Shown here: positions 23,292 to 32,950 of the stretch, one piece after another
Layout of the letters: each line of letters starts with the position of its first letter
Numbering within the stretch: position 1 is the stretch's first letter
NCBI RefSeq assembly: GCF_902859625.1
Contig: NZ_CADIJX010000001.1
Location: 1,488,001-1,552,000, forward strand
DNA: 64,000 bases
Direction of reading: 5' to 3'
Origin: Achromobacter pestifer
GTDB taxonomy: Bacteria > Pseudomonadota > Gammaproteobacteria > Burkholderiales > Burkholderiaceae_B
Notes under the pieces: model-generated
Seen by the model: the letters and a program-made list of their open reading frames with translations, nothing else
Told to the model about the DNA's origin: nothing
Databases searched by the model: none
Made by a program: the position numbers and the translations under genes

Positions 23292-25007
23292 CTAGTAGCC
23301 GAGCGCCGCGCCAGCAGGCGCGCGATTGTCGTGGCCGCCGAAGATCAAGCCGCGGCTACGGTCCACCACGATGGCGTCGGCCACGCTCCAGTTCTCTTCG
23401 ACGGTGAAGTGGTGGCCCATTTTCTCAAGCATCGCCCGCGTGTCCGGCGACAATGCACCCGCTTCCAGATACACGGTGTCGGGCAGCCACTGATGATGGA
23501 TGCGCGGCGCATCGACGGCAGCCTGCACATCCATGCCGTAGTCGATCACATTGAGGATGGTCTGCAAGGTGGTCGTGATAATGCGCGGGCCGCCGGGGCT
23601 GCCAGTCACCATGTAGACCTTGCCGTCCTTGAGCACCACGGTGGGCGTCATGGAACTGAGCGAGCGCTTGGCGGGCGCGATCGCATTGGCCTTGCCCTGG
23701 ATCAAGCCAAACACGTTGGGCGCCCCCACCTTGGCGGTGAACCCTTCCATGGTGTCGTTCAGGAAAAAGCCCGCGTCGCCCGCGACCTTGCCCGTGCCAA
23801 AGCGCAGGCCCAGCGAATACGTCACGGACACCGCATTGCCCGCCTTGTCGACGATGGAGTAATGCGTGGTGTGGTTGCCTTCCTTGACTGGCGTGCCGCC
23901 CTTGATCGCCGACGATGGCGTGGCGCGACCCAAATCGATGCTGGCGCGCACCTGTTGCGCGTAGGACTTCGAGATCAGGTTATCGACCGGATTGTCGACG
24001 AAGCGCGGATCGCCAAGTTCGACATTGCGGTCGGCGAAAGCACGGCGCAACGTTTCAATGTACAGGTGTGTGCTGGCGGCTGAACGCTGGCCCATGTCCT
24101 TGAGCGAAACGTTCTCCAGCACGTTCAAGCTTTCGCACAGCGAGATTCCGCCCGAGCTGGGGGGAGCGGCAGACACCAGTTCATAGCCCCGGTAGGAGCA
24201 GTGGATGGGCTTGTAGGTCAGCGCCTGGTATTGCGTGAAGTCCTCGGGTGTGAAAATGCCGCCGCCCGCCTTGCTGGCACGCACGGTCTCGTCCGCGATC
24301 CACCCTTGATAGAACGCCTGCGGCCCGTTGTCCGCGATGGTTTGCAAGGTCTTGGCCAAGGCTGGCTGGCGGAACGTCTCCCCCGCGCGATAGGGCTTGC
24401 CGCCATTCAGGAAGTACTTCCCGACGTAAGCGTCCGTCTTGGCGAACGTGGTCAGCAAATCACCATGAACCACCACGTCGTCCCATTGTGTCAGCGCGTA
24501 GCCGTCACGGGCCAGCGCCACGGCGGGCATCACCAGCGGCTTGCTGGGCAGCGTGCCGTAGTGCTGGCGCGCATACTCCAGGCCGGCCACGGTGCCCGGC
24601 ACTGCGGCGCCCAGCCAAGACCGCGACACCATTTCACGGCGCACCTTGCCGTCCTGATCCAGGTACATGTCCGCGCTGGCGGCCAAGGGCGCGGCTTCCC
24701 GGAAGTCGACCATGGTTTCGCGGCCGTCGGCCATGCGGATCACGAGGAATCCGCCCCCTCCCAGGTTGCCCGCCTGCGGCAAGGTCACGGCCAGCGCATA
24801 GCCGACCGCCACCGCGGCATCCACGGCATTGCCGCCCTGCTTCAGCACATCCACGCCAATCTGGCTGGCCAGCTTGTGTGCGCTGGCGACCATGCCGTTC
24901 TGCCCTTGCGCAGGAGGCGGTGACACCGCCTGGGCGGGCAATGCGACGAACCATGCCGATGCGCTCAGCACGGCAATCAACAACGGACTACGGGTAAGGC
25001 CCTGCAT
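23292..25007 (-). CDS. ggt: Gamma-glutamyltranspeptidase / glutathione hydrolase
   Basis: A 571-residue periplasmic Ntn-hydrolase precursor that cleaves the gamma-glutamyl bond of glutathione. Residues 1-26 form a signal peptide (PLLIAVLSASAWFVALPAQA). The self-cleavage nucleophile is Thr380 in NHTTHYS, which becomes the N-terminus of the small subunit. Also present are the GGG motif LGGGGFLVIR, the substrate arginine region and the SLSSMTPT and GSPGGPRI blocks of the small subunit. The ATG at 25007 follows GAGGAGAC. The frame runs far upstream without similarity and was trimmed. It is a monocistronic gene convergent with the LprI-domain gene, and is useful for glutathione as a sulfur or amino-acid source. 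Confidence 0.95.
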   Translation of the reverse strand: MQGLTRSPLLIAVLSASAWFVALPAQAVSPPPAQGQNGMVASAHKLASQIGVDVLKQGGNAVDAAVAVGYALAVTLPQAGNLGGGGFLVIRMADGRETMVDFREAAPLAASADMYLDQDGKVRREMVSRSWLGAAVPGTVAGLEYARQHYGTLPSKPLVMPAVALARDGYALTQWDDVVVHGDLLTTFAKTDAYVGKYFLNGGKPYRAGETFRQPALAKTLQTIADNGPQAFYQGWIADETVRASKAGGGIFTPEDFTQYQALTYKPIHCSYRGYELVSAAPPSSGGISLCESLNVLENVSLKDMGQRSAASTHLYIETLRRAFADRNVELGDPRFVDNPVDNLISKSYAQQVRASIDLGRATPSSAIKGGTPVKEGNHTTHYSIVDKAGNAVSVTYSLGLRFGTGKVAGDAGFFLNDTMEGFTAKVGAPNVFGLIQGKANAIAPAKRSLSSMTPTVVLKDGKVYMVTGSPGGPRIITTTLQTILNVIDYGMDVQAAVDAPRIHHQWLPDTVYLEAGALSPDTRAMLEKMGHHFTVEENWSVADAIVVDRSRGLIFGGHDNRAPAGAALGY

Positions 25008-25166
25008 ACAACGTCTCCTCGTTTTTTTTGGATGTCGGCGCATGCCAGCAAGCACGTGCCGCCAGGCCATTCTGGAAGCCTCCCGAGAACGCCGCAAACG
25101 AAAAAAACTACCGCCGCCATTCCATGACGTCATGCCGCGGCGCAGCAAGCAATGCCCAACTCCGTC

Positions 25167-25192
25167 GCCTGCGCGCAGCCCAGCGCGCAGGC
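25167..25192 (-). terminator. GC-rich hairpin after the amidase gene
   Basis: GCCTGCGCG/CGCGCAGGC, nine perfect pairs around an eight-base loop, 12 bases below the amidase stop (25204). No T-tract follows on the minus strand, so it is a weak or Rho-assisted terminator at best. The rest of 25008-25203 contains no gene. Confidence 0.45.
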
Positions 25193-25203
25193 TGATCGCG
25201 GCG

Positions 25204-26592
25204 TCAGCGGGCTTGCGGCGGCTGCCAGCGGCTGGCGGCCAGTGCCAGCAACTTCTCATCGGCGCCCGCGGCGGCCACCAGTTGCAAGCCCACCGGCATG
25301 CCATCCACCCAGCCTGCGGGCAGGCTGATGGCCGGAAGACCCAGCACGTTCCACGGGTTGGTCAGGCCCAGCAGGGTTTCGCGCACGCCGGCGCTACCCG
25401 GACCCGCCACGCTGCGTTGCTGCAATGCGGGCGCGGTAATGGCGACGGCCGGTAGCGCCAGCACATCCACCTGCTGGAACAGGCGCGCGAATTCCGCTTG
25501 CAAGCGCGTCCTTTCCTTCATGGCACGCACGTATTCCCACCCTTGCACCGGGCGTGAGGCCCGCAGGCGTTCCAGCACTTCCGGGTCGAACTTTTCGGGT
25601 GCGGATTCCACGCGCTCGGCGTGGACCTCGTAGGCTTCAGCGCGCTGGATGGCGCCCAGCGCGCTTTGCAGCGCACGCGCGTGCTGCGTGACCTCGGGCG
25701 CTTCTTGCACCGCACCGCCGACCAAACGTTGCGCCGCAGCGCGCGCGCACGCGGTAACGGTCGCATCATCGATGGCGAAGGGCACGTTGGCCACCCAGCC
25801 CATGCGCAGGCCATTCGCGCCCAGCGTATCCGTGGCGGGCACCATTGCGCCGTCGCTCAGGGCCTGCATGAAGACTTGGGCGTCTTCCACGCAATTGGCC
25901 AGCACGCCGGGATCTTCCAGCGTGGGAGCCAGCGGGAAGATTCCCGCATCGGAGATACGGCCATGCGTGGGCTTGAATCCGACCAGGCCGCACAGCGCGG
26001 ATGGCACTCGCACCGATCCTCCCGTGTCGGTGCCCAGCGCCACCGGCACCATGCCGGACGCCACGGCGGCCGCGCTACCCGCGCTGGAGCCGCCCGTGAT
26101 CTGGCTCACGCGCCAGGGATTTCGCGCCGCGCCCTGCACGCTGCGGTCTCCCGTTGGCCCATACGCGAATTCATGAGTCAACGTCTTGCCGACCACGATG
26201 GCGCCGGCGGCGCGCAGCAACGCCACGCAGCGCGCGTCCGTCTGCGGCCGGTGGCCCAGGAAGTGCGCGGCGCCCATGGTGGTTGGCATGTCGGCCGTAT
26301 CGACGTTGTCTTTGATGGCGACGGGGATGCCGTGCAGCGGCCCCCTCACCTTGCCGCTTGCCCGCTCGGCATCGCGTTCGCGGGCAACGACCAGCGCGGC
26401 GGCGATATCAACGTGGACGAACGCATTGAGCTGCGGATTCAGGCGTTCAATGGCGGCGCCCGCATGCCGCACCAGGTCCTCGGCGGTCAGGCGGCCATTG
26501 GCCATGGCCTGCTGCAAGTCGGCGATGCGACGGCCGCGAAAGAAGCCGGGTTCGACGGCAAGCTGGGGCGAGGAAGGATTCTGTTGGGTCAT
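25204..26592 (-). CDS. Amidase signature family amidohydrolase
   Basis: A 462-residue cytoplasmic amidase with a Ser-cisSer-Lys catalytic triad. The lysine lies in GIPVAIKDNVDTADM, and the serines in ITGGSSAGSAAAVASG, with GTDTGGSVRVPSALCG next. These are the family hallmarks. The length and C-terminal block NVLGLPAISLPAGW are typical of GatA-like or general amidases that hydrolyse low-molecular-mass amides. The start ATG at 26592 overlaps the MFS stop by four bases (ATGA), so transport and hydrolysis are coupled. Not GatA itself, because gatB and gatC are absent. The substrate is unknown, probably what the MFS protein imports. Confidence 0.92.
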   Translation of the reverse strand: MTQQNPSSPQLAVEPGFFRGRRIADLQQAMANGRLTAEDLVRHAGAAIERLNPQLNAFVHVDIAAALVVARERDAERASGKVRGPLHGIPVAIKDNVDTADMPTTMGAAHFLGHRPQTDARCVALLRAAGAIVVGKTLTHEFAYGPTGDRSVQGAARNPWRVSQITGGSSAGSAAAVASGMVPVALGTDTGGSVRVPSALCGLVGFKPTHGRISDAGIFPLAPTLEDPGVLANCVEDAQVFMQALSDGAMVPATDTLGANGLRMGWVANVPFAIDDATVTACARAAAQRLVGGAVQEAPEVTQHARALQSALGAIQRAEAYEVHAERVESAPEKFDPEVLERLRASRPVQGWEYVRAMKERTRLQAEFARLFQQVDVLALPAVAITAPALQQRSVAGPGSAGVRETLLGLTNPWNVLGLPAISLPAGWVDGMPVGLQLVAAAGADEKLLALAASRWQPPQAR

Positions 26593-27938
26593 TTCGCGGA
26601 TTCCGATTGCAGGGCCGGGCTGGCGGGCATGCGCGGGCCGACGCCCGGGCGCACCTGAATCATCGCAAACATTCCGACGGCCGTGGCGACCGACGCGGCG
26701 ATGAACATGACCGAATAGCCGTGACTCGCCGTCAGATAGCCCGTCAGGGTCGGCGCCAGGATGGAGGCGATGTTGGCGAAGAAGTGCATCAGGCCACTGA
26801 ACGTGCCGACACGGTTGGACGGCGCGGTATCGATCACCACCGCCCAGTAGACGGAATTGGGCAAGGCGTTCAACGCATTGGCCAAGGTCATCAGGGCAAT
26901 GACGGCGAACACCGATTGCGCCTGCGAGACCAGCAGGAAGCACAAGGTGGTCGCCAGCAGGCAGGCCGCGGCGAACCAGCTGCGCGCGATCTTCAAGCTG
27001 CCCGTGCGCTTGAACAGCAAGTCTGAAATACGGCCACCCAGCAGCACGGTGATGCAAGCGCCGGTCCAGGGAATCATGCCCATGTACCAGAGGGACGACA
27101 GGCTATAGCCGAAGTTGTCTTGCAGATACTTGGGTGTCCAGGTCAGCAGCAGGAAGTTCACGTACATGAACGCGAAGTATCCCAGCGTGTTCAGCAGCAG
27201 CGTCTTGCTGCGGAAGAAGCTCCACCACGGCAGCACGGGGGCCTCGGCGCCTTCAGGCCCCACGGCCGACTGCACGCGCGAGGACTGGATTTCAGCCAGT
27301 TCCTCTGGCGACACGCGCGGGTTGGTTTCGGGGCGGTCGGTGAAGATGCGCATGAAGAACACCAGCACCAGCAGCCCCGCGCCGCCCAGAATGAAGAACA
27401 TGGCACGCCAGCTATCGGTCAGCGTCAGCAGGCCCACGGCCACGGGCGCCGTCAGCAAGGCGCCCAGCGGCGTGCTGAGCAGGCCGAAGCCAACCACGAA
27501 GCCGCGCTCACGGGTGGTCGCCCAGTTGGCGATGGTCTTGTTGATGATGGAATACGCCGGCCCTTCGGCTGCGCCGAACAGGATGCGGATGGTGGCGAAG
27601 CCCGCCAGCGCCGAGCCGCCCAGGAACGCCAGGCCGAAATCCCCCGCCCAGGCGGTGGCGATCTCGAACACGGACCAGGCGACGCCAGCCACGATCCAGA
27701 CTTTGCGCGGGCCGTAGCGGTCGGCCAGCATGCCGCCGAACAGCGCACCGACCATGTAGCCGTAGCCGAAGTAGCCCAGCACCGACCCCCAGGCGCCACG
27801 GTCCAGGCCATATTCGCCCGTGATGTGGGCCGCCGCGTACGACATGGCACCGCGATCGATGTAGTTGATCAGCGCCAGCAGCACGACCATGGTGAAGATC
27901 CGGTATCGGAACCGGGAATTCTGGCTTTCAGTTGTCAT
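26589..27938 (-). CDS. MFS transporter, anion:cation symporter-like (hexuronate/phthalate type)
   Basis: A 449-residue inner-membrane protein with 12 predicted helices. The loop motif DRYGPRKVW after helix 2 and the N-terminal FTMVVLLALINYIDRGAMSYA (shown in part) match the ACS branch, which imports organic acids such as hexuronates, phthalate and allantoate. Start at ATG 27938 (MTTESQNS). It leads an operon with the overlapping amidase. A perfect LacI-type palindrome lies 23 bases upstream and a LacI regulator gene diverges, so expression is probably inducible by the imported compound or its amide. Confidence 0.9.
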   Translation of the reverse strand: MTTESQNSRFRYRIFTMVVLLALINYIDRGAMSYAAAHITGEYGLDRGAWGSVLGYFGYGYMVGALFGGMLADRYGPRKVWIVAGVAWSVFEIATAWAGDFGLAFLGGSALAGFATIRILFGAAEGPAYSIINKTIANWATTRERGFVVGFGLLSTPLGALLTAPVAVGLLTLTDSWRAMFFILGGAGLLVLVFFMRIFTDRPETNPRVSPEELAEIQSSRVQSAVGPEGAEAPVLPWWSFFRSKTLLLNTLGYFAFMYVNFLLLTWTPKYLQDNFGYSLSSLWYMGMIPWTGACITVLLGGRISDLLFKRTGSLKIARSWFAAACLLATTLCFLLVSQAQSVFAVIALMTLANALNALPNSVYWAVVIDTAPSNRVGTFSGLMHFFANIASILAPTLTGYLTASHGYSVMFIAASVATAVGMFAMIQVRPGVGPRMPASPALQSESAK

Positions 27939-27960
27939 TGCGTTTCGATCCAGTCGTTTT

Positions 27961-27976
27961 ACCCAAACGTTTGGGT
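27961..27976. promoter_or_regulatory. LacI-family operator
   Basis: Perfect 16-bp palindrome ACCCAAACGTTTGGGT centred on CG, the hallmark of LacI/GalR operators. It is followed about 20 bases later by a partial match TCCAAACGTAAA. It lies between the MFS gene and the divergent lacI-type gene. Confidence 0.8.
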
Positions 27977-28079
27977 TGCGCAATGCTAAGGGGTCCAAAC
28001 GTAAAAATCGATTCAGTGAAAACCCTAAGTTGCCGAGATCCGCCCTACTGCGCTATTTCCGCGTGTATCCTCCAGCCCC

Positions 28080-29123
28080 ATGAATAAATCGCGTCCTGCC
28101 ACGCTGCAAAGCCTGGCGCGGCAACTCGGTTTGAACGTTTCAACCGTGTCCCGCGTCCTGAATGGTTCCGAAGACGATGCGCGCGGCGCAGCGGCTCCGG
28201 ATACGGTGAAGCGCATCCGCGCGCTTGCCGCGGAATTGCACTACCAAACCAATCCCCATGCGGCCAGCCTGAAAACGCGCCGCAGCCGCACGATCGGCGT
28301 GCTGGTGCCCCGGCTGTCGGACATGGTGCTGGCCACCATCTACGAAGGCATTGACGAAGCCGCGGCCGAGCACGGCTATCTGACCTTTGTGTCCAACACG
28401 CAGGACGAGCCGGACAAGCAACGCAAGCTGATCGAAATGGCCCTGGCCCGCCGCGTGGATGGCCTGATCCTGGGAGACGCGCATAGTGCGCCGGCCAATG
28501 CGCCCCCCAACCCGCTATTGGCCGAACTGGCGCGGCGGGAGGTGCCTTTCGTACTGGTCAGCCGGCATGCCGACCAGCACTGCGCCGTCACCTGCGACGA
28601 CCTGGAAGGTGGCAGGCTGGCAGCCAAGCACTTGCTGGACATGGGCCACCGGCGCATCGCCGTGATGGTGGGCGAACCGTTCGCCAGCACCGGCCGCGAC
28701 CGATCCGAGGGCTTCTTCGGCTACTGCGCGCAGCATGGCGTCAAGGTGCCGGCGCGCTGGCGCATTGAAAGCCCGTTCGACACGGATGCAGGCCGCGAGA
28801 TCGGCGCGCGGCTGTTGGCGCCGGCTGACCGCCCCACCGCCATCTTCGCGGTCAACGACTTCCTGGCCGTCGGTGTGATGGGCGCCGCCCGCGACCATGG
28901 GCTGGAAGCCGGCCGCGACGTCGCGATCGTGGGCTACAACGACACACCGCTTGCCGGGGCGTTGCCCATCGGCCTGACCACCATCCATTCCCCCATGCAC
29001 CAGATGGGGCGGCTGGGGCTGGAACTGCTGCTGCGGAAATTGGCGGGCGAACAACCCGACAGCCAGAGGCTGCCGCCCGAACTGGTCGTACGGGACAGCA
29101 GCAACCGGAAAATCTCGGGCTGA
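28080..29123 (+). CDS. LacI-family transcriptional regulator
   Basis: A 347-residue repressor. The N-terminal helix-turn-helix and hinge (ATLQSLARQLGLNVSTVSR, with VLNGS and the hinge NPHAASLKTRRSRT) are standard. The periplasmic-binding-protein-type effector domain starts at about 68 (IGVLVPRLSDMVLA) and ends with TTIHSPMHQMGRLGLELLL. An extra stretch SEDDARGAAAPD lies between the helix-turn-helix and the third helix, slightly longer than usual. It diverges from the MFS/amidase operon, with the ACCCAAACGTTTGGGT operator between them. Probable local repressor of that operon. Confidence 0.92.
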   Translation: MNKSRPATLQSLARQLGLNVSTVSRVLNGSEDDARGAAAPDTVKRIRALAAELHYQTNPHAASLKTRRSRTIGVLVPRLSDMVLATIYEGIDEAAAEHGYLTFVSNTQDEPDKQRKLIEMALARRVDGLILGDAHSAPANAPPNPLLAELARREVPFVLVSRHADQHCAVTCDDLEGGRLAAKHLLDMGHRRIAVMVGEPFASTGRDRSEGFFGYCAQHGVKVPARWRIESPFDTDAGREIGARLLAPADRPTAIFAVNDFLAVGVMGAARDHGLEAGRDVAIVGYNDTPLAGALPIGLTTIHSPMHQMGRLGLELLLRKLAGEQPDSQRLPPELVVRDSSNRKISG

Positions 29124-29137
29124 CTCCGCCAGACAGC

Positions 29138-30123
<986 letters not shown>

Positions 30124-30127
<4 letters not shown>

Positions 30128-31143
30128 GCCTTGTCCTCATACGGTTCAGCGCGCACCACGCAGCGCACTTGGTGAGACGGGCCGATGCGGGTCAGCGGTG
30201 GACGCTCCGCTTCACACCGCGCCTCTTTCAGGCGGCAGCGCGGGGCGAAAGCACAACCCTTCGGCATCGCGGTGATGGCCGGCACGCCGCCCGGAATGGA
30301 TTCCAGCACCGCGCTATCGGCGTCCACGCGCGGCATCGCGCGCAGCAGCGCTTCGGTATACGGGTGCGTGGGCCGGGCAAACAAGGTCTGCACATCGGCG
30401 GTCTCGACGACTTCGCCGGCGTACATGACCGCCACGCGATCGGCGATCTGCGCCACCACGCCCAGGTTGTGCGTGATGAACAGCACCGCCATGCCATGCG
30501 CGGCCTTCAGGTCGGACAGCAAGGTCAGGATCTGCGCCTGGATGGTGACGTCCAACGCGGTGGTCGGCTCGTCGGCAAGCAGTACCCGGGGCTTGCACGC
30601 CAAGGCCATCGCGATCATGACGCGCTGGCGCATGCCGCCCGAGAACTGGTGCGGGTAGTCACCGAAGCGCTTGGCGGCGGCCGGGATCTTCACTTCCTCA
30701 AGCACGGCCAGTGCCAGCCGGCGGGCCTCTGCCCACGACAGCCGGCGATGCTGGCGGATGGCCTCGGCAATCTGGTCGCCCACGGTCATCGTGGGATTCA
30801 GCGACGTCATGGGCTCCTGGAAGATCATCGCGATGGACTCGCCTCGCAACTTCATCATCTGCTTTTCGGAGAGCGAGGCCAGGTCAGCGCCATCCAGCAG
30901 GATCTGCCCGCCACCGTGGCGGGCGCCCGCTTCCGGCAACAGACGCAAGACCGACAAGGCCGTCACGCTCTTGCCGCTGCCGGACTCGCCGACCACGGCC
31001 AGCGTTTCATTGCGCCCCACTTGCAGCGACACATCGCGCACGGCGGCATGCCAGGCGCCGCCCACGCGGAACTCCGTGCGCAGACCGCGCAGCTCCAGCA
31101 CGGGGGCTTGGGAATCCGAGGGGAGATTCGGTTGAGGATTCAT
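30124..31143 (-). CDS. Dipeptide/oligopeptide-type ABC transporter ATPase (DppD/OppD type)
   Basis: A 339-residue ATPase. Walker A GESGSGKSVTAL, the Q-loop AMIFQEPMTSLNP, the signature QFSGGMRQRVMIAMAL, Walker B VLLADEPTTALDVTIQ and H-loop ITHNLGVV are all intact. The C-terminal cysteine motif PKGCAFAPRCRLKEARC, typical of DppD/OppD and able to hold an iron-sulfur cluster in some members, is present. It overlaps its neighbours by four bases on both sides, consistent with stoichiometric, coupled translation with the permeases and DppF-type partner. It powers import through the two permeases. Confidence 0.93.
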
Positions 31144-32012
31144 GAGCGCTCCGAACGCAGCTTGGGATCAATGGCGTCGCGCAGGGCGTCGCCCAGCAGA
31201 TTCAACGCCAGGACGGTCAGCAGAATCGCAACGCTGGGGAACACGGTCAGCCACCAGGCGTCCAGGATGTTCTCGAACCCTTCGCGGATCATGCTGCCCC
31301 AGGTTGCCGCGGGCGGAGGCACGCCCAGGCCGATGAAACTCAAGGACGCCTCGGTGCGGATCGCCGAGGCCATCCACAGCGATCCCAGCACCACCACGTC
31401 CGACACCATGTTGGGCAGGATATGCACGCCCATGAGGCGCAGCGGGCCATAGCCCAGCGCCCTGCCCGCCTCCACGAAATCGCGCTGTTTCAAGGCGATG
31501 GTGGGCGCACGCGCCACCCGCACGAACGGCGCGATTTCGGTGATGGCAATCGCGATGATCAGATTTTCCAGACTGGCGCCCAGCATGGCGGCCACCATCA
31601 AGCCCAGCAGCAAGGTGGGAAAAGACAGCAGGACATCCACCAGGCCCATGATGAGCTGGTCGACCAGCCCGCCCAGGTAGCCGGCCAGGATGCCTAGCGC
31701 CGAGCCGATGCACATGGCGATCAGGATGGCGACGAACCCCACCAGCAACGACACCCGGGCGCCGTAGATCAAGCGCGACAACACATCGCGGCCGTAGCTG
31801 TCGGTACCCAGCCAGAACTCCGCCGATGGCGGCTCCAGCCGGTAGGCGATGTTCTGCTGCAAGGGATCATGGGGAGCCAGCCACGGCGCGAACACGGCGG
31901 CCAGCACGATCAACAGCAACAGGCCGATGCCGATCCACGAAAGGCGGTTCTTGGACAGCGCCTGCCACAGGGCATTGGGGCGCGACGAGGGGATGGCGGC
32001 GACAGCGCTCAT
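31140..32012 (-). CDS. Dipeptide-type ABC transporter permease (DppC type)
   Basis: A 290-residue inner-membrane permease with six hydrophobic helices. The N-terminal OppC_N segment (WIGIGLLLLIVLAAVFAPWL) precedes the DPLQQNIAYRLEPPSAEFWLGTDSYGRDV block, given here only in outline, which is diagnostic for DppC/OppC. The EAA loop for ATPase coupling is EAGRALGYGPLRLMGVHILPN. The four-base overlaps at both ends fit the operon. It forms the channel with the DppB-type subunit. Confidence 0.93.
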   Translation of the reverse strand: MSAVAAIPSSRPNALWQALSKNRLSWIGIGLLLLIVLAAVFAPWLAPHDPLQQNIAYRLEPPSAEFWLGTDSYGRDVLSRLIYGARVSLLVGFVAILIAMCIGSALGILAGYLGGLVDQLIMGLVDVLLSFPTLLLGLMVAAMLGASLENLIIAIAITEIAPFVRVARAPTIALKQRDFVEAGRALGYGPLRLMGVHILPNMVSDVVVLGSLWMASAIRTEASLSFIGLGVPPPAATWGSMIREGFENILDAWWLTVFPSVAILLTVLALNLLGDALRDAIDPKLRSERS

Positions 32013-32950
32013 TTGTATTTCACCCTAGGATCGACCAGCCCATACACCAGGTCGGTCAGCAAATTGACGACAATCACGCACGATGCGAACACCACCATCA
32101 ACCCTTGCAGCAGCGTGTAGTCCCGGCTGTTGAGCGCGCCCAGGATCAGCTTGCCCAGGCCTGGCCGGTTGAACACGATCTCGGTCAGCACCGAGTTGCC
32201 GATCAGCGTTCCGAAATACAGGCCCACGACGGTCACGATGGGAATCAGCGCATTGCGCAGCCCATGGCGCAGGATCAAGCGCATCGGCCGCACCCCTTTG
32301 GCCCGCGCCGTGCGCACATAGTCCTCACCCAGCACGCCCAGCATCGAAGAGCGCGTCACGCGCATCACGTAGGCCATCATGATCAGGCCAAGATTGAAGG
32401 CGGGCAGCGCCAGCCCGCGCAATTGCGTGACCCAATCCCCCGTGCCGACGGCGCCGATGACGGGAAACCAGCGCAGCTGGATGGAGAATGCCAGCAGCAT
32501 CAGAATGGCGGACACGAAGGCCGGGAACGACAAGCCGGTCAGGGACAGCAGACGGCCCAGATAGTCGGGCCAGGCGTTGCGGCGCAGCGCCGCCCAGATG
32601 CCCATCGGCAAGCCGAAGGCGACGCCGATCAGGATTGCCGCCGCCGTCAGTTGCAACGTCCAGGGCAGCACCAGCGACACCTCTTGCAGCACGGTACGGC
32701 CGCTGGCCATGGACACGCCGAAGTTGCCGGTCAGCATGTCGCCCAGAAAATGCAGGTACTGCACATGGGTGGGCAAATCCAGCCCCAGGCGCAAGCGCAG
32801 CGCGGCCAGGGCTTCGGCGCTGGCCTGGTCGCCCAGCATCACCGCAGCCGGATCGCCCGGCACCAGGCGCACCAGGATGAACACGGCTGTCAGCATGGCC
32901 AGCAACGTCGGTATGGCCAGCAACAGGCGCTTGATGGCGTAGCGCATCAT
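32009..32950 (-). CDS. Dipeptide-type ABC transporter permease (DppB type)
   Basis: A 313-residue inner-membrane permease with six helices. The start MMRYAIKRLLLAIPTLLAML is the typical DppB N-terminus. It is followed by the conserved periplasmic loop with VRLVPGDPAAVMLG, the EAA-type loop YVRTARAKGVRPMRLILRHG and the end LTDLVYGLVDPRVKY. The gene overlaps both the upstream flavoprotein gene and the downstream DppC-type gene by four bases. It belongs to the imported-substrate-plus-oxidation operon, whose binding protein is probably encoded at 37915-39480. Confidence 0.93.
   Translation of the reverse strand: MMRYAIKRLLLAIPTLLAMLTAVFILVRLVPGDPAAVMLGDQASAEALAALRLRLGLDLPTHVQYLHFLGDMLTGNFGVSMASGRTVLQEVSLVLPWTLQLTAAAILIGVAFGLPMGIWAALRRNAWPDYLGRLLSLTGLSFPAFVSAILMLLAFSIQLRWFPVIGAVGTGDWVTQLRGLALPAFNLGLIMMAYVMRVTRSSMLGVLGEDYVRTARAKGVRPMRLILRHGLRNALIPIVTVVGLYFGTLIGNSVLTEIVFNRPGLGKLILGALNSRDYTLLQGLMVVFASCVIVVNLLTDLVYGLVDPRVKYK

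Noticed and set aside
25204..26592. Amidase gene as gatA of the tRNA-dependent amidotransferase
   Set aside because: gatB and gatC are absent and the neighbours are an MFS transporter and a LacI regulator.
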